Shown here: in pieces, positions 46,701 through 60,400 of the stretch
Layout of the letters: each line of letters opens with the position of its first letter
Position numbering within the stretch: position 1 is the stretch's first letter
Assembly (NCBI RefSeq): GCF_052324685.1
Contig: NC_135212.1
Span: 12,449,657 to 12,513,656, forward strand
From: Brachyhypopomus gauderio
Taxonomy: Eukaryota > Chordata > Actinopteri > Gymnotiformes > Hypopomidae
DNA length: 64,000 nt
Direction: 5' to 3'
Made by a program: the position numbers and the translations under genes
The notes under the pieces: generated by a model
What the model was told of the DNA's origin: nothing
The model's database searches: none
Seen by the model: the letters and a program-made list of their open reading frames with translations, nothing else

Positions 46701-48397
46701 CTGGGATTTAACCTTTCAAACAGGATTTTTCAAATGTGCGACATTTCTGATCTGCATTTTTTTCATTTAATTTAAATTTATTTATTATGCAAGGATTTAA
46801 CATACCAGTAAGTCATTTTTCTTGTGTTAGCTGTGTGTGTGTGAGGTGTGTGTGTGAGGTGTGTGTGTGTGTGTGTGTGTGTGTGTCTGTGTGTATCAAC
46901 AATTTTGTGTCAAACATTTTTTTCAGAAACTGGCTGAAGATATTAATATGTGCAAAAATACTTAACGCATATAGCGTTACAAAGATGCGACTTACATGCA
47001 AGGGGTTTTAAATTATGCTATTGCGAAAAGGTTAATGTGCACGTGACATGATCATGTCTTACATTTGAAACATTTATGGTGTTTTTACAAAGCCTTCATA
47101 TTCAAGAACGTATCTAAACATATTCAAACCTACATTTCTCATTTAATTTAGAATATTTTTTAGGCTTTCTGCAAAACTGGAAACCTTTTCTTTGCCAGCT
47201 AATTAGCTATCATATACATTTACAAATAGGACCGGGGTATTCTCATTCAATCTGTAAAAGCCTGCATTTTAAAATAATTAGCATTTGACTGAACACAAAA
47301 CAGTCGAAATAAAATGTATGCTATTATACTTTGTAGCTTAGAGCTTTAATTCCATGACCATGTTCTTTATATTTTTAACATTCTTAACATTTTTTATTTG
47401 CATCAAACATTTCTAGATATCCAAATAAGCCTGGATATAATTCGACATACGGTCAAATGTACCGTTAATTATTTTCAGTAGTATATACTTAGGTGATTGC
47501 TTTGCTTATTGATATGTTTTGCTGCGCGTTTGGTTCAGTTTGAAAGCAGCATTTCTGTGGTAGATAATAAACTAGAGAGGGGGTGTTTGTGTGCTCGGTA
47601 TCCAGGGCCAGAGCTCTCCCACCCGGACAGCCTCGTCGCGGATGGTCGCAGCAAGATCTAACCTATAAAATCATTTGATTTATTATCTGCGTTCATACGT
47701 TGGAGTGCATTATAAAAACTAGATGTCGGTTTGAATTATGGTACCTGATCAGTTTAATCTGAAAAGCGAGAAATCGTCCTCGCGCATTTATGCGGCTCAT
47801 TGTTAGAGGAGACAAAACAAACCGCTTTGGTTGCCTTGTCACTTAAAAAGACTTCGGACTCCTTCCTGTCGTCTGTGAAATAAATGGAGTCTAGTAAATG
47901 AGCCGTATTTGCGTGCGTTAAGAACAGCTGTGCTGGGTTTTGTCGGGGAGGTTTTCTCAGAAAGGTGCGGTTTGGTTGGGGAGTTTGTGCTCGGTGGTGA
48001 ACGGTAATGGCTGACAGGGGACACGGTGTAGACAAAGACTCACCGCCGGGCCTCATACTGCCCCATTAAACCATCCACTCACACCAGGATTAAACACATT
48101 TACATGTAGATTATGCTTTTAATTTTATTTATTTAAATGTTTCGGTAGATATTTAATTCCATCTAATCGTTCTTGGCAGCCTATATTTCCCATGTAGCCT
48201 GTGAGAATGGAGAATGGTACTTTATATCCCAGTGTGGATGAACATGTTGGCCTGTAGCTGTGGTCCTTCCAGATGAATGACTTCATCTAACAGTCAGACC
48301 TTCAACTCTCGGGTTTTGTATATACTGGTAGCGATATAATTATACTATAACAGCCAGAACAGGTCACAGCAGATGAACGAGTGTAGAAGCGCAGTTG

Positions 48398-48470
<73 letters not shown>

Positions 48471-49208
48471 CTACAATTCTGCACTGCTGATATCTGCCTT
48501 GATCACCGTGGATAGGTAAATCCTGTCAAAATGAGCTGAGTCTGTTTAATTTGAGAGCAATTAAGGGCCAATTAATCAGTTTTATGATCAAGCTTAGACG
48601 CGTCGAGCGCTTTATGTAAGTGTGCTGGATTTGAGACAAAATGAAAATGTTTCAATTGAAACTGAAATCGAATTTTTAAAATTGTATTTTATATTGTCCA
48701 GCATATGCTAACATATGATTGTAATATATTAGATCACCCATTGAAGTTAAGGCCGTTATGTGGGTCCTCCACCCTATGTAAATGATCCGAGATGCTGTTC
48801 ATAATGATGACACACACACTCCCAGTGTGTCTGATAGATGGAGTTGTCTTATTCCAGCGTGAAGAAGTGAATGTAGTGTCCACTGCATATTCTTTACCAA
48901 GGCCTGCGCTTTATAACGCCAGATGAATGACACCCTTTTGCATATTGTGTATTTTGTGGAGATAATCTGATTTTGACATATTCCGTGTTTTTCTTTCTCT
49001 TTGACATCCCGGTCCATTCACGTCGCAGTTGAAGCCCGTATAAGTCTCGCTTACTCCTTCTCTACAATGCATCATGTTGGCAGTTTTTCCACAATTATTA
49101 GTGTAGACTAAAAACGATAAATACCCGATTTCACAGTTTATGTCATATCATTATTAAATAATCCTGCTACGCGTTAATTTAGCGCAATCTGTCTTTTTTC
49201 TTTTGCAG
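46701..49208. other. Non-coding sequence, probably 5' intron of bahcc1
   Basis: AT-rich, with GC-richer patches at 47,580-47,660 and 47,890-48,060. Simple repeats occur at 46,858-46,890 (GT) and 48,401-48,469 (CA). The right end is a strong acceptor tract (TCTTTTTTCTTTTGCAG) for the bahcc1 exon. Confidence 0.5.
48401..48469. repeat. (CA)n microsatellite
   Basis: Pure CA tract of about 69 bp. Confidence 0.95.
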
Positions 49209-49529
49209 AAAAGATGATAGGAATCTGCACCACAACCCGGAGTGGCGAGACTCGGTCTGAAAGCGACATTGAGACACGACGAGCGGGATTATAATATATG
49301 GGTTTGTTTTGGTGATCCTCTCCTACCCTCCGGATCTCGGATTAAACCCAACCCGGTATGGACGGCCGGGACTTCTCTGCTCCAGCACATCTACTGTCAC
49401 CGCGGGGCGCCCTGGTGCAGCGCGCCGCCTCTCGGATCCCCTCCGCCGGCCACAGCTCCGTCCAACACGCCGCTCACTTCCCACCTGCAAAATACTACCC
49501 GTCCCACCTCCCGGTGGCAGCGCATTCAG
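49209..49529 (+). CDS. bahcc1: bahcc1 first coding exon (5' partial gene, continues beyond window)
   Basis: The exon begins after a strong acceptor ending at 49,208 and carries 149 bases of 5'UTR, then ATG at 49,358. It encodes 57 residues plus one base: [20 protein letters not shown], then [20 protein letters not shown], then [17 protein letters not shown]. This matches the N-terminus of BAHCC1 (MDGRDF, PHLLS-RG, SSVQ-A-HFPPGKYYPS) and differs from the paralogue TNRC18. BAHCC1 is a large nuclear protein whose C-terminal BAH domain reads H3K27me3 and recruits co-repressors; those domains are outside the window. The predicted donor TCAG|GTTTGG (49,529/49,530) is phase 1 but weak, so the exact 3' end is less certain. 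ATG 49,358 is chosen by homology; overlapping longer frames are shadows. Confidence 0.83.
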
Positions 49530-49982
49530 GTTTGGACCGGGCTGTCTTCACGCTATGGCACTATATTTATAGTTAACGGCGTTTCTGTCGGTCACATATT
49601 AACAAGAACATCATTTATACGCCCCGGGTGATGCCTTATAATCTCGTTCAGATTATTGTGAAGCGTTTGATGATAACAAATATCATAAGAGCGGAATTCA
49701 TGAATAAGCTTTATGGTTGATAATTCAAATTCGTATTATGGTCACAAAAAGAATGAAACAAATCTGCTTTAAATGTTTTATTTGCATTACATTATTAATT
49801 TAATTTATTAATCCTAAAACGTATATTTACATTTGACCTATGGCAAATTCTGCATGACGCCATTTATTTTTCTTGTAGACGTTGTTTTTTGGTCTAGATT
49901 TTCGTGAACGCTGTTTATAGGTTTATTAACAGACTGCGTTAATAAACCTGCTTGCACAAAAGACGTGGTCTCGTGACGGATG

Positions 49983-49994
49983 TGCGCATGCGCG
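49983..49994. promoter_or_regulatory. NRF1-like palindrome in CpG-rich patch
   Basis: TGCGCATGCGCG matches the NRF1 consensus (YGCGCAYGCGCR). It lies in a CpG-rich patch (about 49,960-50,060) some 450 bp after the bahcc1 coding exon. Such sites usually mark promoters, so an internal start or an enhancer is possible. Confidence 0.45.
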
Positions 49995-51052
49995 TGGGAT
50001 GATGGACACTGCGCGAGCGGCGAGCCATCACTCCAGGCCTCACGAGCGCTTTATGTATGTTGAGTTTCCACGAGCAGCATCAGTCAGAGCAGCGTGCATT
50101 AGTTATGGCGATATTGCGAGATGTGCAGTCTTAACGCAGGAATACAGACTACAATCACGCTTTTTCCATACCTAAGGGGAATATCTGTTGAGGACAGAAT
50201 GGCTGGCCGGAGACACGAGAGGACACTTTGTATTTTGGTCATGAATCGTCCCCACCACAACCTGCTTTGTCCTTCGCCCCATAAGGAGAAACTCATTTTT
50301 GCTTATATGCAAATATGGTTTGATTACCCCACCGATAGTCTAAACGAATTGTACAATGAAAATATCCCATACTGGAATAAAGTGCTATTTGTATGACATT
50401 TTAAAGTATATTTTCCAAATAACGTGCATTTCTGAACGGTTTTTGTATTTATTTTATTTATATATTTTATTGTTTAAGGTTCAAATAAAAGCTGCATTAT
50501 ATACCTAGCTCTGTGAAAAACGTCCAGTCAAATGAAACACATATTTTAACAATTGATCTATTTAAATAGTAAAAAAAAAACAATACAGAAGACAAAATAC
50601 AGATGTGTCATAATGCTTGTGAAGGAGAGGGCAGGAAAACATTTTAGTAAAACATTTTAGTAAAACAAGGGTTGTATGGAATAACACTTCAAAGTCGATT
50701 CTTGGTCCACAAAATCATCAACTTTTACGGCATAATTATTTGATAATTACACTAGAAATGTTGATTGCGCTATTAATGTAACTCAGATTTCAAACCTCCA
50801 AAACTCATTAATTAAGTCATAATATGGTAATTGCAGACTAATTTTTCTCTGGAGTAATAAAGTCGCAATGATACATTTTGTTTTATTTTTTATTTGTGTT
50901 GTCTATGTCAGGTTAATTTGACCATTATGCTGCCTTTAACTGCAGCTGGTCAGAGGACTTTCGTTCTGTCTCTTTAAACAAACACTCCAGTTCCTACAGG
51001 AGATGCCGTCTGCAGAAACGTATTTGTCATATAATCATGAACACACACATAC

Positions 51053-51054
<2 letters not shown>

Positions 51055-51137
<83 letters not shown>

Positions 51138-51142
51138 CACAC
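51055..51142. repeat. (CA)n microsatellite
   Basis: Nearly pure CA tract of about 88 bp with a few GC interruptions at the edges. Confidence 0.95.
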
Positions 51143-52179
51143 AGAGTGATATTTATAGATTTAGATGCTTTGTTCTTGCTGTTATTGGGAATATAGATTG
51201 TTTAAAAGGTACAGACAGGTGTGCTGGTACCCGGATGTCGTCTCTTCTCCTGTCCCCTCGTGGTCCTCATCGCCGCGCAAACCTCCCCTCAGATGTCATC
51301 ACTGTTCAATGAGTCAAACAGGTGGGGTATTGTTCTTGAGGATAAAACATCACCAGCCCATTTAATAATTTCTGGGTTTGCCCAGAACAGTGCAGTCTTG
51401 GTTCAGTGCAGTGCCTAAGTATCTGGACAGATTGTTTGCTGTTTTGGCTGCATAAACCAGCACATGGTACCAAACAATGAACGTAAAATTAGAATGAAGT
51501 ATCTAGACCTTTGATATAGAGAGATTTACATAATAAACATGTGGACCAAATAATATTAACGGGAATTTATATGCAGTTCACCAAACCAAAAAGTAAAATG
51601 GACAAAATATATAATCTGAAATGGCCATGTTCAGTAAACACATTGGTTCTTAACAACCAACGAGTGCCAGAAGTGAGGAACCCACAGACGTCACTGGACG
51701 TTGTGTTCTTCCCTCATGACGCTCAGAGCAGAATCCTCAGCTCCTGCTGATGTTAGAGGAATTGTACCTTCAGTCTTGTGTCCAGGAAGTGAAATCCATC
51801 CTTAGTGGAATTTCAGATCAGGTTACTGAGTCTGCAAAGTGATGAACATTCCAGTTTTTGAAAACTGCATATTTGCTTTGTAGCAGTGTAATTTGGTTCA
51901 TCGTTCTGAATGTTTATACACTGTCCTATGAACTACAGGCATGTTAAGATGCTTCTGTGGACATCTGTGCTGCTTATGTCAACAGTCATATAATCAAGAT
52001 AGGCGATGGGGTTATTTGTTTTTTTTCTTTTAATAATTTTTAATAATTAGCTTATTTACATGGCTATAGTGCATGTTAATATTTTAATGTCCACAATGTT
52101 TTGTTCAAGAATTCATTTTAATGTGGGCTGTGCTTGAGCAAAACCGTAGGATTCCTTTGCATCTTGCGTCAAACTCTCT

Positions 52180-52503
52180 GACGCCATGTTGTAGTACTCT
52201 TCCCTGGGGCCATGTTGGAGTACTGTTACATGAGGTTATGTTTGAGTACTCTTCCCTGAGGTTATGTTTGAGTATTCTTTCCTGAGACCATGTTTGAGTA
52301 CTCTTCCCTGAGGTTATGTTTGAGTACTCTTCCCTGAGACCATGTTTGAGTATTCTTCCCTGAGGTTATGTTTAAGTACTCTTCCCTGAGGTTATGTTTG
52401 AGTACTCTTCCCTGAGACCATGTTTGAGTATTCTTCCCTGAGGTTATGTTTGAGTACTCTTCCCTGAGACCATGTTTGAGTACTCTTCCCTAAGGTTATG
52501 TTG
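52180..52503. repeat. 26-bp minisatellite, about 12 copies
   Basis: Two unit types, GAGGTTATGTTTGAGTACTC and GAGACCATGTTTGAGTATTC, each followed by TTCCCT, recur every 26 bp. They often alternate, suggesting expansion of a 52-bp dimer. Confidence 0.92.
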
Positions 52504-52999
52504 GCCTTCACTGTTTTCTGCACAATGCAAACTATGCCTGTAATAATACACACATTTTCTGTTTTGATGCTATTTGTAATACACTCAAAATTCAATTTGC
52601 ATATTCAAGATTACTGAAATTGAGCAAACACATAACCATTATTATGCCCTCTCTAGCATAGACTAACTGGCTTCTTATATAGCTAATAGCAAGTAGTTGG
52701 GTACAAGCGGTTAGTGGAATTCAATAGTATCATTAACACATGCCATATGAATATCTATTATTCACCTTGTATGTTTGTTTTTTAAACCAGAATTACAACT
52801 GCTGTCAAAGGTACACTGCTATTCGTTTGTTGCTAACATAACACTAAAATGAACCGTGTGCTATTGCTAGTGGCTATGGCTGGTTACTATAGTGGTCATA
52901 TTGGGGGCTGTGCCAGTGACAGTAGTTGGACTGATGCTAGAGGTCATAACGGGGGTTGTTACTTTTCTTGCCCTTTTCAGTGGCCTCACATGGTCATTG

Positions 53000-53330
53000 G
53001 TCTACATGTTCAATGGTTAACACCTTCACTGGTTATTAAGCTCACTGGTTAACACCCTCATTGGTTAACACCTTTACTGGTTAACATCCTCACTGGTTAA
53101 CACCCTCACTGGTTAACATCCTCACTGACTAACTTTACTGGTTAACATACTGGCTAAACACCCTCACTGGTTGATATTTTCATTGGATAATACGCTCACT
53201 GGTGAAGAGCCTCACTGGTGAAGAGCCTCACTGGTGAAGAGCCTCACTAGTGAAGAGCCTCACTAGTGAAGAGCCTCACTAGTGAAGAGCCTCACTGGTT
53301 AGCACCCACACTGGTCAAAACCTGTACTAG
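53000..53330. repeat. Degenerate 15-16-bp tandem repeat
   Basis: The left part repeats CTCACTGGTTAACACC-like units and the right part TCACTGGTGAAGAGCC (16 bp, about 7 copies, with GGTG/AGTG variants). Homogeneity increases to the right. Confidence 0.85.
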
Positions 53331-53719
53331 TCATTACACACACTAGTTAACATGTTCTGTTAACATACTCATAGGCTTACTTACATTCATCTTTTAAAAG
53401 GACTCTCAGTATTTCAGGATCAGATGTAAAAAGCTCACTAAAGCCGTTCATGTGCCTGTCTCCATAACAGCCTATGGTGACCACATATTCAGACGCTGTT
53501 TTCTAGAGCTTTCCTGACCCTGTTAAGCCAGCAGCTGAGGCCAGATGGCCGCTCGTTCCTCTTGGTCGTGTTGTGACCTGTCCCTGTGAAATGGTTGCAA
53601 AATCCTCCTCCAGGCTGGGCGGTTTCTCACACATCTTGTGGTAAAGCAGCCCGGGGTCAGTGGGCCTTGGGCAGTCAGACCTCACGTTTGATGCTCAGAA
53701 TCTCTTACAATTGTCCATG

Positions 53720-54432
53720 AAAATTGCACTGGATGTAACAGTGGAATACTTAGTGGAATACTGTTATAGTGGAATATTTGAGATAATATTGGAATACGTT
53801 CGTTGGGAAATACTGTTAAAGTGGAATATTTGAGGTAATATCGGAATACTCTAATGGAGATATACTGTTATAGTGGAATATTTGAGGTAATGGAATACTT
53901 TAATGGAGATATACTGTTATAGTGGAATACTTGAGGTAATATTGGAATACTCTAATAGGGAAATACTGTTATAGTGGAATATTTGAGGTAATATTGGAAT
54001 AATCTAATGGAAAAGTGGAATATTGGATGTAATATTGAAGTACTGTTATAGTGGAATATTGAATGTAGTATTGGAATACTTTTATATTGGAGTACTGTAA
54101 TAGTGGAATACTATTAAATACTGAATATAATTGTGGGATAATAATAATTGCGGAAAACTGTAATAGTGAAGTACTGTAATAGTGAAATACTGAATGTAAT
54201 TGTGGAATACTGTAATAGTGAAATACTTTAATACTGAAATACTGGAGGCAATAGTGGAATACCATAAGCATGTAATAGTGGAATAGTGAAATACTGTAAT
54301 AGTGCAATTTTGTTATAATGGAAAACTGCAATAGTGAAATTTTGCAATAGAGGAATACTGGCTGTAATATTGGAATACAGTAATTGTGGAATACTGTAAT
54401 AGGGGAACACCGTAATAGTGGAATACAGTAAT
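53720..54432. repeat. Diverged edge of the 48-bp array
   Basis: Irregular units built on TACTGT(T/A)ATAGTGGAAT with TTTGAGGTAAT or GAATGTAAT inserts lead gradually into the regular 48-bp array. They look like ancestral or decayed members of the same family. Confidence 0.85.
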
Positions 54433-57400
54433 AGATGAATATTGTAATAGTGTAATATGGTAGTACACAAATACTGTAATAGTGGAATATGGTAGTAGAT
54501 GAATACTGTAATATTGGAACACTGTAATAGTGGAATATGTTAGTAGATGAATACTGTAATAGTGGAACAGTGTAATAGTGGAATACGGTAGTAGATGAAT
54601 ACTGTAATAGTGGAACAGTGTAATAGTGGAATATAGTAGTAGATGAATACTGTAATAGTGGAACAGTGTAATAGTGGAATATGGTAGTAGATGAATACTG
54701 TAATAGTGGAACAGTGTAATAGTGGAATATGGTAGTAGATGAATACTGTATTAGTGGAACAGTGTAATAGTGGAATATGTTAGTAGATGAATACTGTAAT
54801 AGTGGAACAGTGTAATAGTGGAATACGGTAGTAGATGAATACTGTAATAGTGGAACAGTGTAATAGTGGAATACGGTAGTAGATGAATACTGTAATAGTG
54901 GAACAGTGTAATAGTGGAATATGGTAGTAGATGAATACTGTAATAGTGGAACAGTGTAATAGTGGAATATGGTAGTAGATGAATACTGTAATAGTGGAAC
55001 AGTGTAATAGTGGAATACGGTAGTAGATGAATACTGTAATAGTGGAACAGTGTAATAGTGGAATACGGTAGTAGATGAATACTGTAATAGTGGAACAGTG
55101 TAATAGTGGAATATGGTAGTAGATGAATACTGTAATAGTGGAACAGTGTAATAGTGGAATACGGTAGTAGATGAATACTGTAATAGTGGAACAGTGTAAT
55201 AGTGGAATACGGTAGTAGATGAATACTGTAATAGTGGAACAGTGTAATAGTGGAATACGGTAGTAGATGAATACTGTAATAGTGGAACAGTGTAATAGTG
55301 GAATACGGTAGTAGATGAATACTGTAATAGTGGAACAGTGTAATAGTGGAATACGGTAGTAGATGAATACTGTAATAGTGGAACAGTGTAATAGTGGAAT
55401 ACGGTAGTAGATGAATACTGTAATAGTGGAACAGTGTAATAGTGGAATACGGTAGTAGATGAATACTGTAATAGTGGAACAGTGTAATAGTGGAATACGG
55501 TAGTAGATGAATACTGTAATAGTGGAACAGTGTAATAGTGGAATATGGTAGTAGATGAATACTGTAATAGTGGAACAGTGTAATAGTGGAATATGGTAGT
55601 AGATGAATACTGTAATAGTGGAACAGTGTAATAGTGGAATACGGTAGTAGATGAATACTGTAATCGTGGAACAGTGTAATAGTGGAATATGGTAGTAGAT
55701 GAATACTGTAATAGTGGAACAGTGTAATAGTGGAATACGGTAGAAGATGAATACTGTAATAGTGGAACAGTGTAATAGTGGAATACGGTAGTAGATGAAT
55801 ACTGTAATAGTGGAACAGTGTAATAGTGGAATACGGTAGTAGATGAATACTGTAATAGTGGAACAGTGTAATAGTGGAATACGGTAGTAGATGAATACTG
55901 TAATAGTGGAACAGTGTAATAGTGGAATACGGTAGTAGATGAATACTGTAATAGTGGAACAGTGTAATAGTGGAATACGGTAGTAGATGAATACTGTAAT
56001 AGTGGAACAGTGTAATAGTGGAATACGGTAGTAGATGAATACTGTAATAGTGGAACAGTGTAATAGTGGAATATGGTAGTAGATGAATACTGTAATAGTG
56101 GAACAGTGTAATAGTGGAATATAGTAGTAGATGAATACTGTAATAGTGGAACAGTGTAATAGTGGAATATAGTAGTAGATGAATACTGTAATAGTGGAAC
56201 AGTGTAATAGTGGAATATAGTAGTAGATGAATACTGTAATAGTGGAACAGTGTAATAGTGGAATACGGTAGTAGATGAATACTGTAATAGTGGAACAGTG
56301 TAATAGTGGAATACGGTAGTAGATGAATACTGTAATAGTGGAACAGTGTAATAGTGGAATACGGTAGTAGATGAATACTGTAATAGTGGAACAGTGTAAT
56401 AGTGGAATACGGTAGTAGATGAATACTGTAATAGTGGAACAGTGTAATAGTGGAATATGGTAGTAGATGAATACTGTAATAGTGGAACAGTGTAATAGTG
56501 GAATACGGTAGTAGATGAATACTGTAATAGTGGAACAGTGTAATAGTGGAATACGGTAGTAGATGAATACTGTAATAGTGGAACAGTGTAATAGTGGAAT
56601 ATGGTAGTAGATGAATACTGTAATAGTGGAACAGTGTAATAGTGGAATATAGTAGTAGATGAATACTGTAATAGTGGAACAGTGTAATAGTGGAATATAG
56701 TAGTAGATGAATACTGTAATAGTGGAACAGTGTAATAGTGGAATACGGTAGTAGATGAATACTGTAATAGTGGAACAGTGTAATAGTGGAATACGGTAGT
56801 AGATGAATACTGTAATAGTGGAACAGTGTAATAGTGGAATATGGTAGTAGATGAATACTGTAATAGTGGAACAGTGTAATAGTGGAATACGGTAGTAGAT
56901 GAATACTGTAATAGTGGAACAGTGTAATAGTGGAATACGGTAGTAGATGAATACTGTAATAGTGGAACAGTGTAATAGTGGAATACGGTAGTAGATGAAT
57001 ACTGTAATAGTGGAACAGTGTAATAGTGGAATACGGTAGTAGATGAATACTGTAATAGTGGAACAGTGTAATAGTGGAATACGGTAGTAGATGAATACTG
57101 TAATAGTGGAACAGTGTAATAGTGGAATACGGTAGTAGATGAATACTGTAATAGTGGAACAGTGTAATAGTGGAATACGGTAGTAGATGAATACTGTAAT
57201 AGTGGAACAGTGTAATAGTGGAATACGGTAGTAGATGAATACTGTAATAGTGGAACAGTGTAATAGTGGAATATGGTAGTAGATGAATACTGTAATAGTG
57301 GAACAGTGTAATAGTGGAATATGGTAGTAGATGAATACTGTAATAGTGGAACAGTGTAATAGTGGAATACGGTAGTAGATGAATACTGTAATAGTGGAAC

Positions 57401-60400
57401 AGTGTAATAGTGGAATATGGTAGTAGATGAATACTGTAATAGTGGAACAGTGTAATAGTGGAATACGGTAGTAGATGAATACTGTAATAGTGGAACAGTG
57501 TAATAGTGGAATACGGTAGTAGATGAATACTGTAATAGTGGAACAGTGTAATAGTGGAATACGGTAGTAGATGAATACTGTAATAGTGGAACAGTGTAAT
57601 AGTGGAATACGGTAGTAGATGAATACTGTAATAGTGGAACAGTGTAATAGTGGAATACGGTAGTAGATGAATACTGTAATAGTGGAACAGTGTAATAGTG
57701 GAATACGGTAGTAGATGAATACTGTAATAGTGGAACAGTGTAATAGTGGAATACGGTAGTAGATGAATACTGTAATAGTGGAACAGTGTAATAGTGGAAT
57801 ATGGTAGTAGATGAATACTGTAATAGTGGAACAGTGTAATAGTGGAATATAGTAGTAGATGAATACTGTAATAGTGGAACAGTGTAATAGTGGAATATAG
57901 TAGTAGATGAATACTGTAATAGTGGAACAGTGTAATAGTGGAATATAGTAGTAGATGAATACTGTAATAGTGGAACAGTGTAATAGTGGAATACGGTAGT
58001 AGATGAATACTGTAATAGTGGAACAGTGTAATAGTGGAATACGGTAGTAGATGAATACTGTAATAGTGGAACAGTGTAATAGTGGAATACGGTAGTAGAT
58101 GAATACTGTAATAGTGGAACAGTGTAATAGTGGAATACGGTAGTAGATGAATACTGTAATAGTGGAACAGTGTAATAGTGGAATATGGTAGTAGATGAAT
58201 ACTGTAATAGTGGAACAGTGTAATAGTGGAATACGGTAGTAGATGAATACTGTAATAGTGGAACAGTGTAATAGTGGAATACGGTAGTAGATGAATACTG
58301 TAATAGTGGAACAGTGTAATAGTGGAATATGGTAGTAGATGAATACTGTAATAGTGGAACAGTGTAATAGTGGAATATAGTAGTAGATGAATACTGTAAT
58401 AGTGGAACAGTGTAATAGTGGAATATAGTAGTAGATGAATACTGTAATAGTGGAACAGTGTAATAGTGGAATACGGTAGTAGATGAATACTGTAATAGTG
58501 TAACAGTGTAATAGTGGAATATGGTAGTAGATGAATACTGTAATAGTGGAACAGTGTAATAGTGGAATATGGTAGTAGATGAATACTGTAATAGTGGAAC
58601 AGTGTAATAGTGGAGTATGGTAGTAGATGAATACTGTAATAGTGGAACAGTGTAATAGTGGAATATAGTAGTAGATGAATACTGTAATAATGGAACAGTG
58701 TAATAGTAGAATATAGTAGTAGATGAATACTGTAATAGTGGAACAGTGTAATAGTGGAATATGGTAGTAGATGAATACTGTAATAGTGGAACAGTGTAAT
58801 AGTGGAATATGGTAGTAGATGAATACTGTAATAGTGGAACAGTGTAATAGTGGAATATAGTAGTAGATGAATACTGTAATAGTGGAACAGTGTAATAGTG
58901 GAATATGGTAGTAGATGAATACTGTAATAGTGGAACAGTGTAATAGTGGAATACGGTAGTAGATGAATACTGTAATAGTGGAACAGTGTAATAGTGGAAT
59001 ATAGTAGTAGATGAATACTGTAATAGTGGAACAGTGTAATAGTGGAATATGGTAGTAGATGAATACTGTAATAGTGGAACAGTGTAATAGTGGAATACGG
59101 TAGTAGATGAATACTGTAATAGTGGAACAGTGTAATAGTGGAATATGGTAGTAGATGAATACTGTAATAGTGGAACAGTGTAATAGTGGAATATGGTAGT
59201 AGATGAATACTGTAATAGTGGAACAGTGTAATAGTGGAATACGGTAGTAGATGAATACTGTAATAGTGGAACAGTGTAATAGTGGAATACGGTAGTAGAT
59301 GAATACTGTAATAGTGTAACAGTGTAATAGTGGAATATAGTAGTAGATGAATACTGTAATAGTGGAACAGTGTAATAGTGGAATACGGTAGTAGATGAAT
59401 ACTGTAATAGTGGAATATGGTAGTAGATGAATACTGTAATAGTGGAACAGTGTAATAGTGGAATATGGTAGTAGATGAATACTGTAATAGTGGAACAGTG
59501 TAATAGTGGAATACGGTAGTAGATGAATACTGTAATAGTGGAACAGTGTAATAGTGGAATATAGTAGTAGATGAATACTGTAATAGTGGAACAGTGTAAT
59601 AGTGGAATATGGTAGTAGATGAATACTGTAATAGTGGAACAGTGTAATAGTGGAATACGGTAGTAGATGAATACTGTAATAGTGGAACAGTGTAATAGTG
59701 GAATATGGTAGTAGATTAATACTGTAATAGTGGAACAGTGTAATAGTGGAATATGGTAGTAGATGAATACTGTAATAGTGGAACAGTGTAATAGTGGAAT
59801 ACGGTAGTAGATGAATACTGTAATAGTGGAACAGTGTAATAGTGGAATACGGTAGTAGATGAATACTGTAATAGTGGAACAGTGTAATAGTGGAATATGG
59901 TAGTAGATGAATACTGTAATAGTGTAACAGTGTAATAGTGGAATATAGTAGTAGATGAATACTGTAATAGTGGAACAGTGTAATAGTGGAATACGGTAGT
60001 AGATGAATACTGTAATAGTGGAATATGGTAGTAGATGAATACTGTAATAGTGGAACAGTGTAATAGTGGAATATAGTAGTAGATGAATACTGTAATAGTG
60101 GAACAGTGTAATAGTGGAATATGGTAGTAGATGAATACTGTAATAGTGGAACAGTGTAATAGTGGAATATAGTAGTAGATGAATACTGTAATAGTGGAAC
60201 AGTGTAATAGTGGAATACGGTAGTAGATGAATACTGTAATAGTGGAACAGTGTAATAGTGGAATACGGTAGTAGATGAATACTGTAATAGTGGAACAGTG
60301 TAATAGTGGAATACGGTAGTAGATGAATACTGTAATAGTGGAACAGTGTAATAGTGGAATATGGTAGTAGATGAATACTGTAATAGTGGAACAGTGTAAT

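Larger units (their letters stand above)
49530..54432 (+). other. bahcc1: Presumed first coding intron of bahcc1, proximal part
   Basis: No exon is seen. It holds an NRF1-like site (49,983-49,994), a CA tract (51,055-51,142), a 26-bp VNTR (52,180-52,503), a 16-bp VNTR (53,000-53,330) and degenerate repeats running up to the large array. Confidence 0.55.

Noticed and set aside
49242-49631. 129-residue frame overlapping the bahcc1 exon
   Set aside because: It is in a different frame from the conserved MDGRDF reading and has no homology I recognise.
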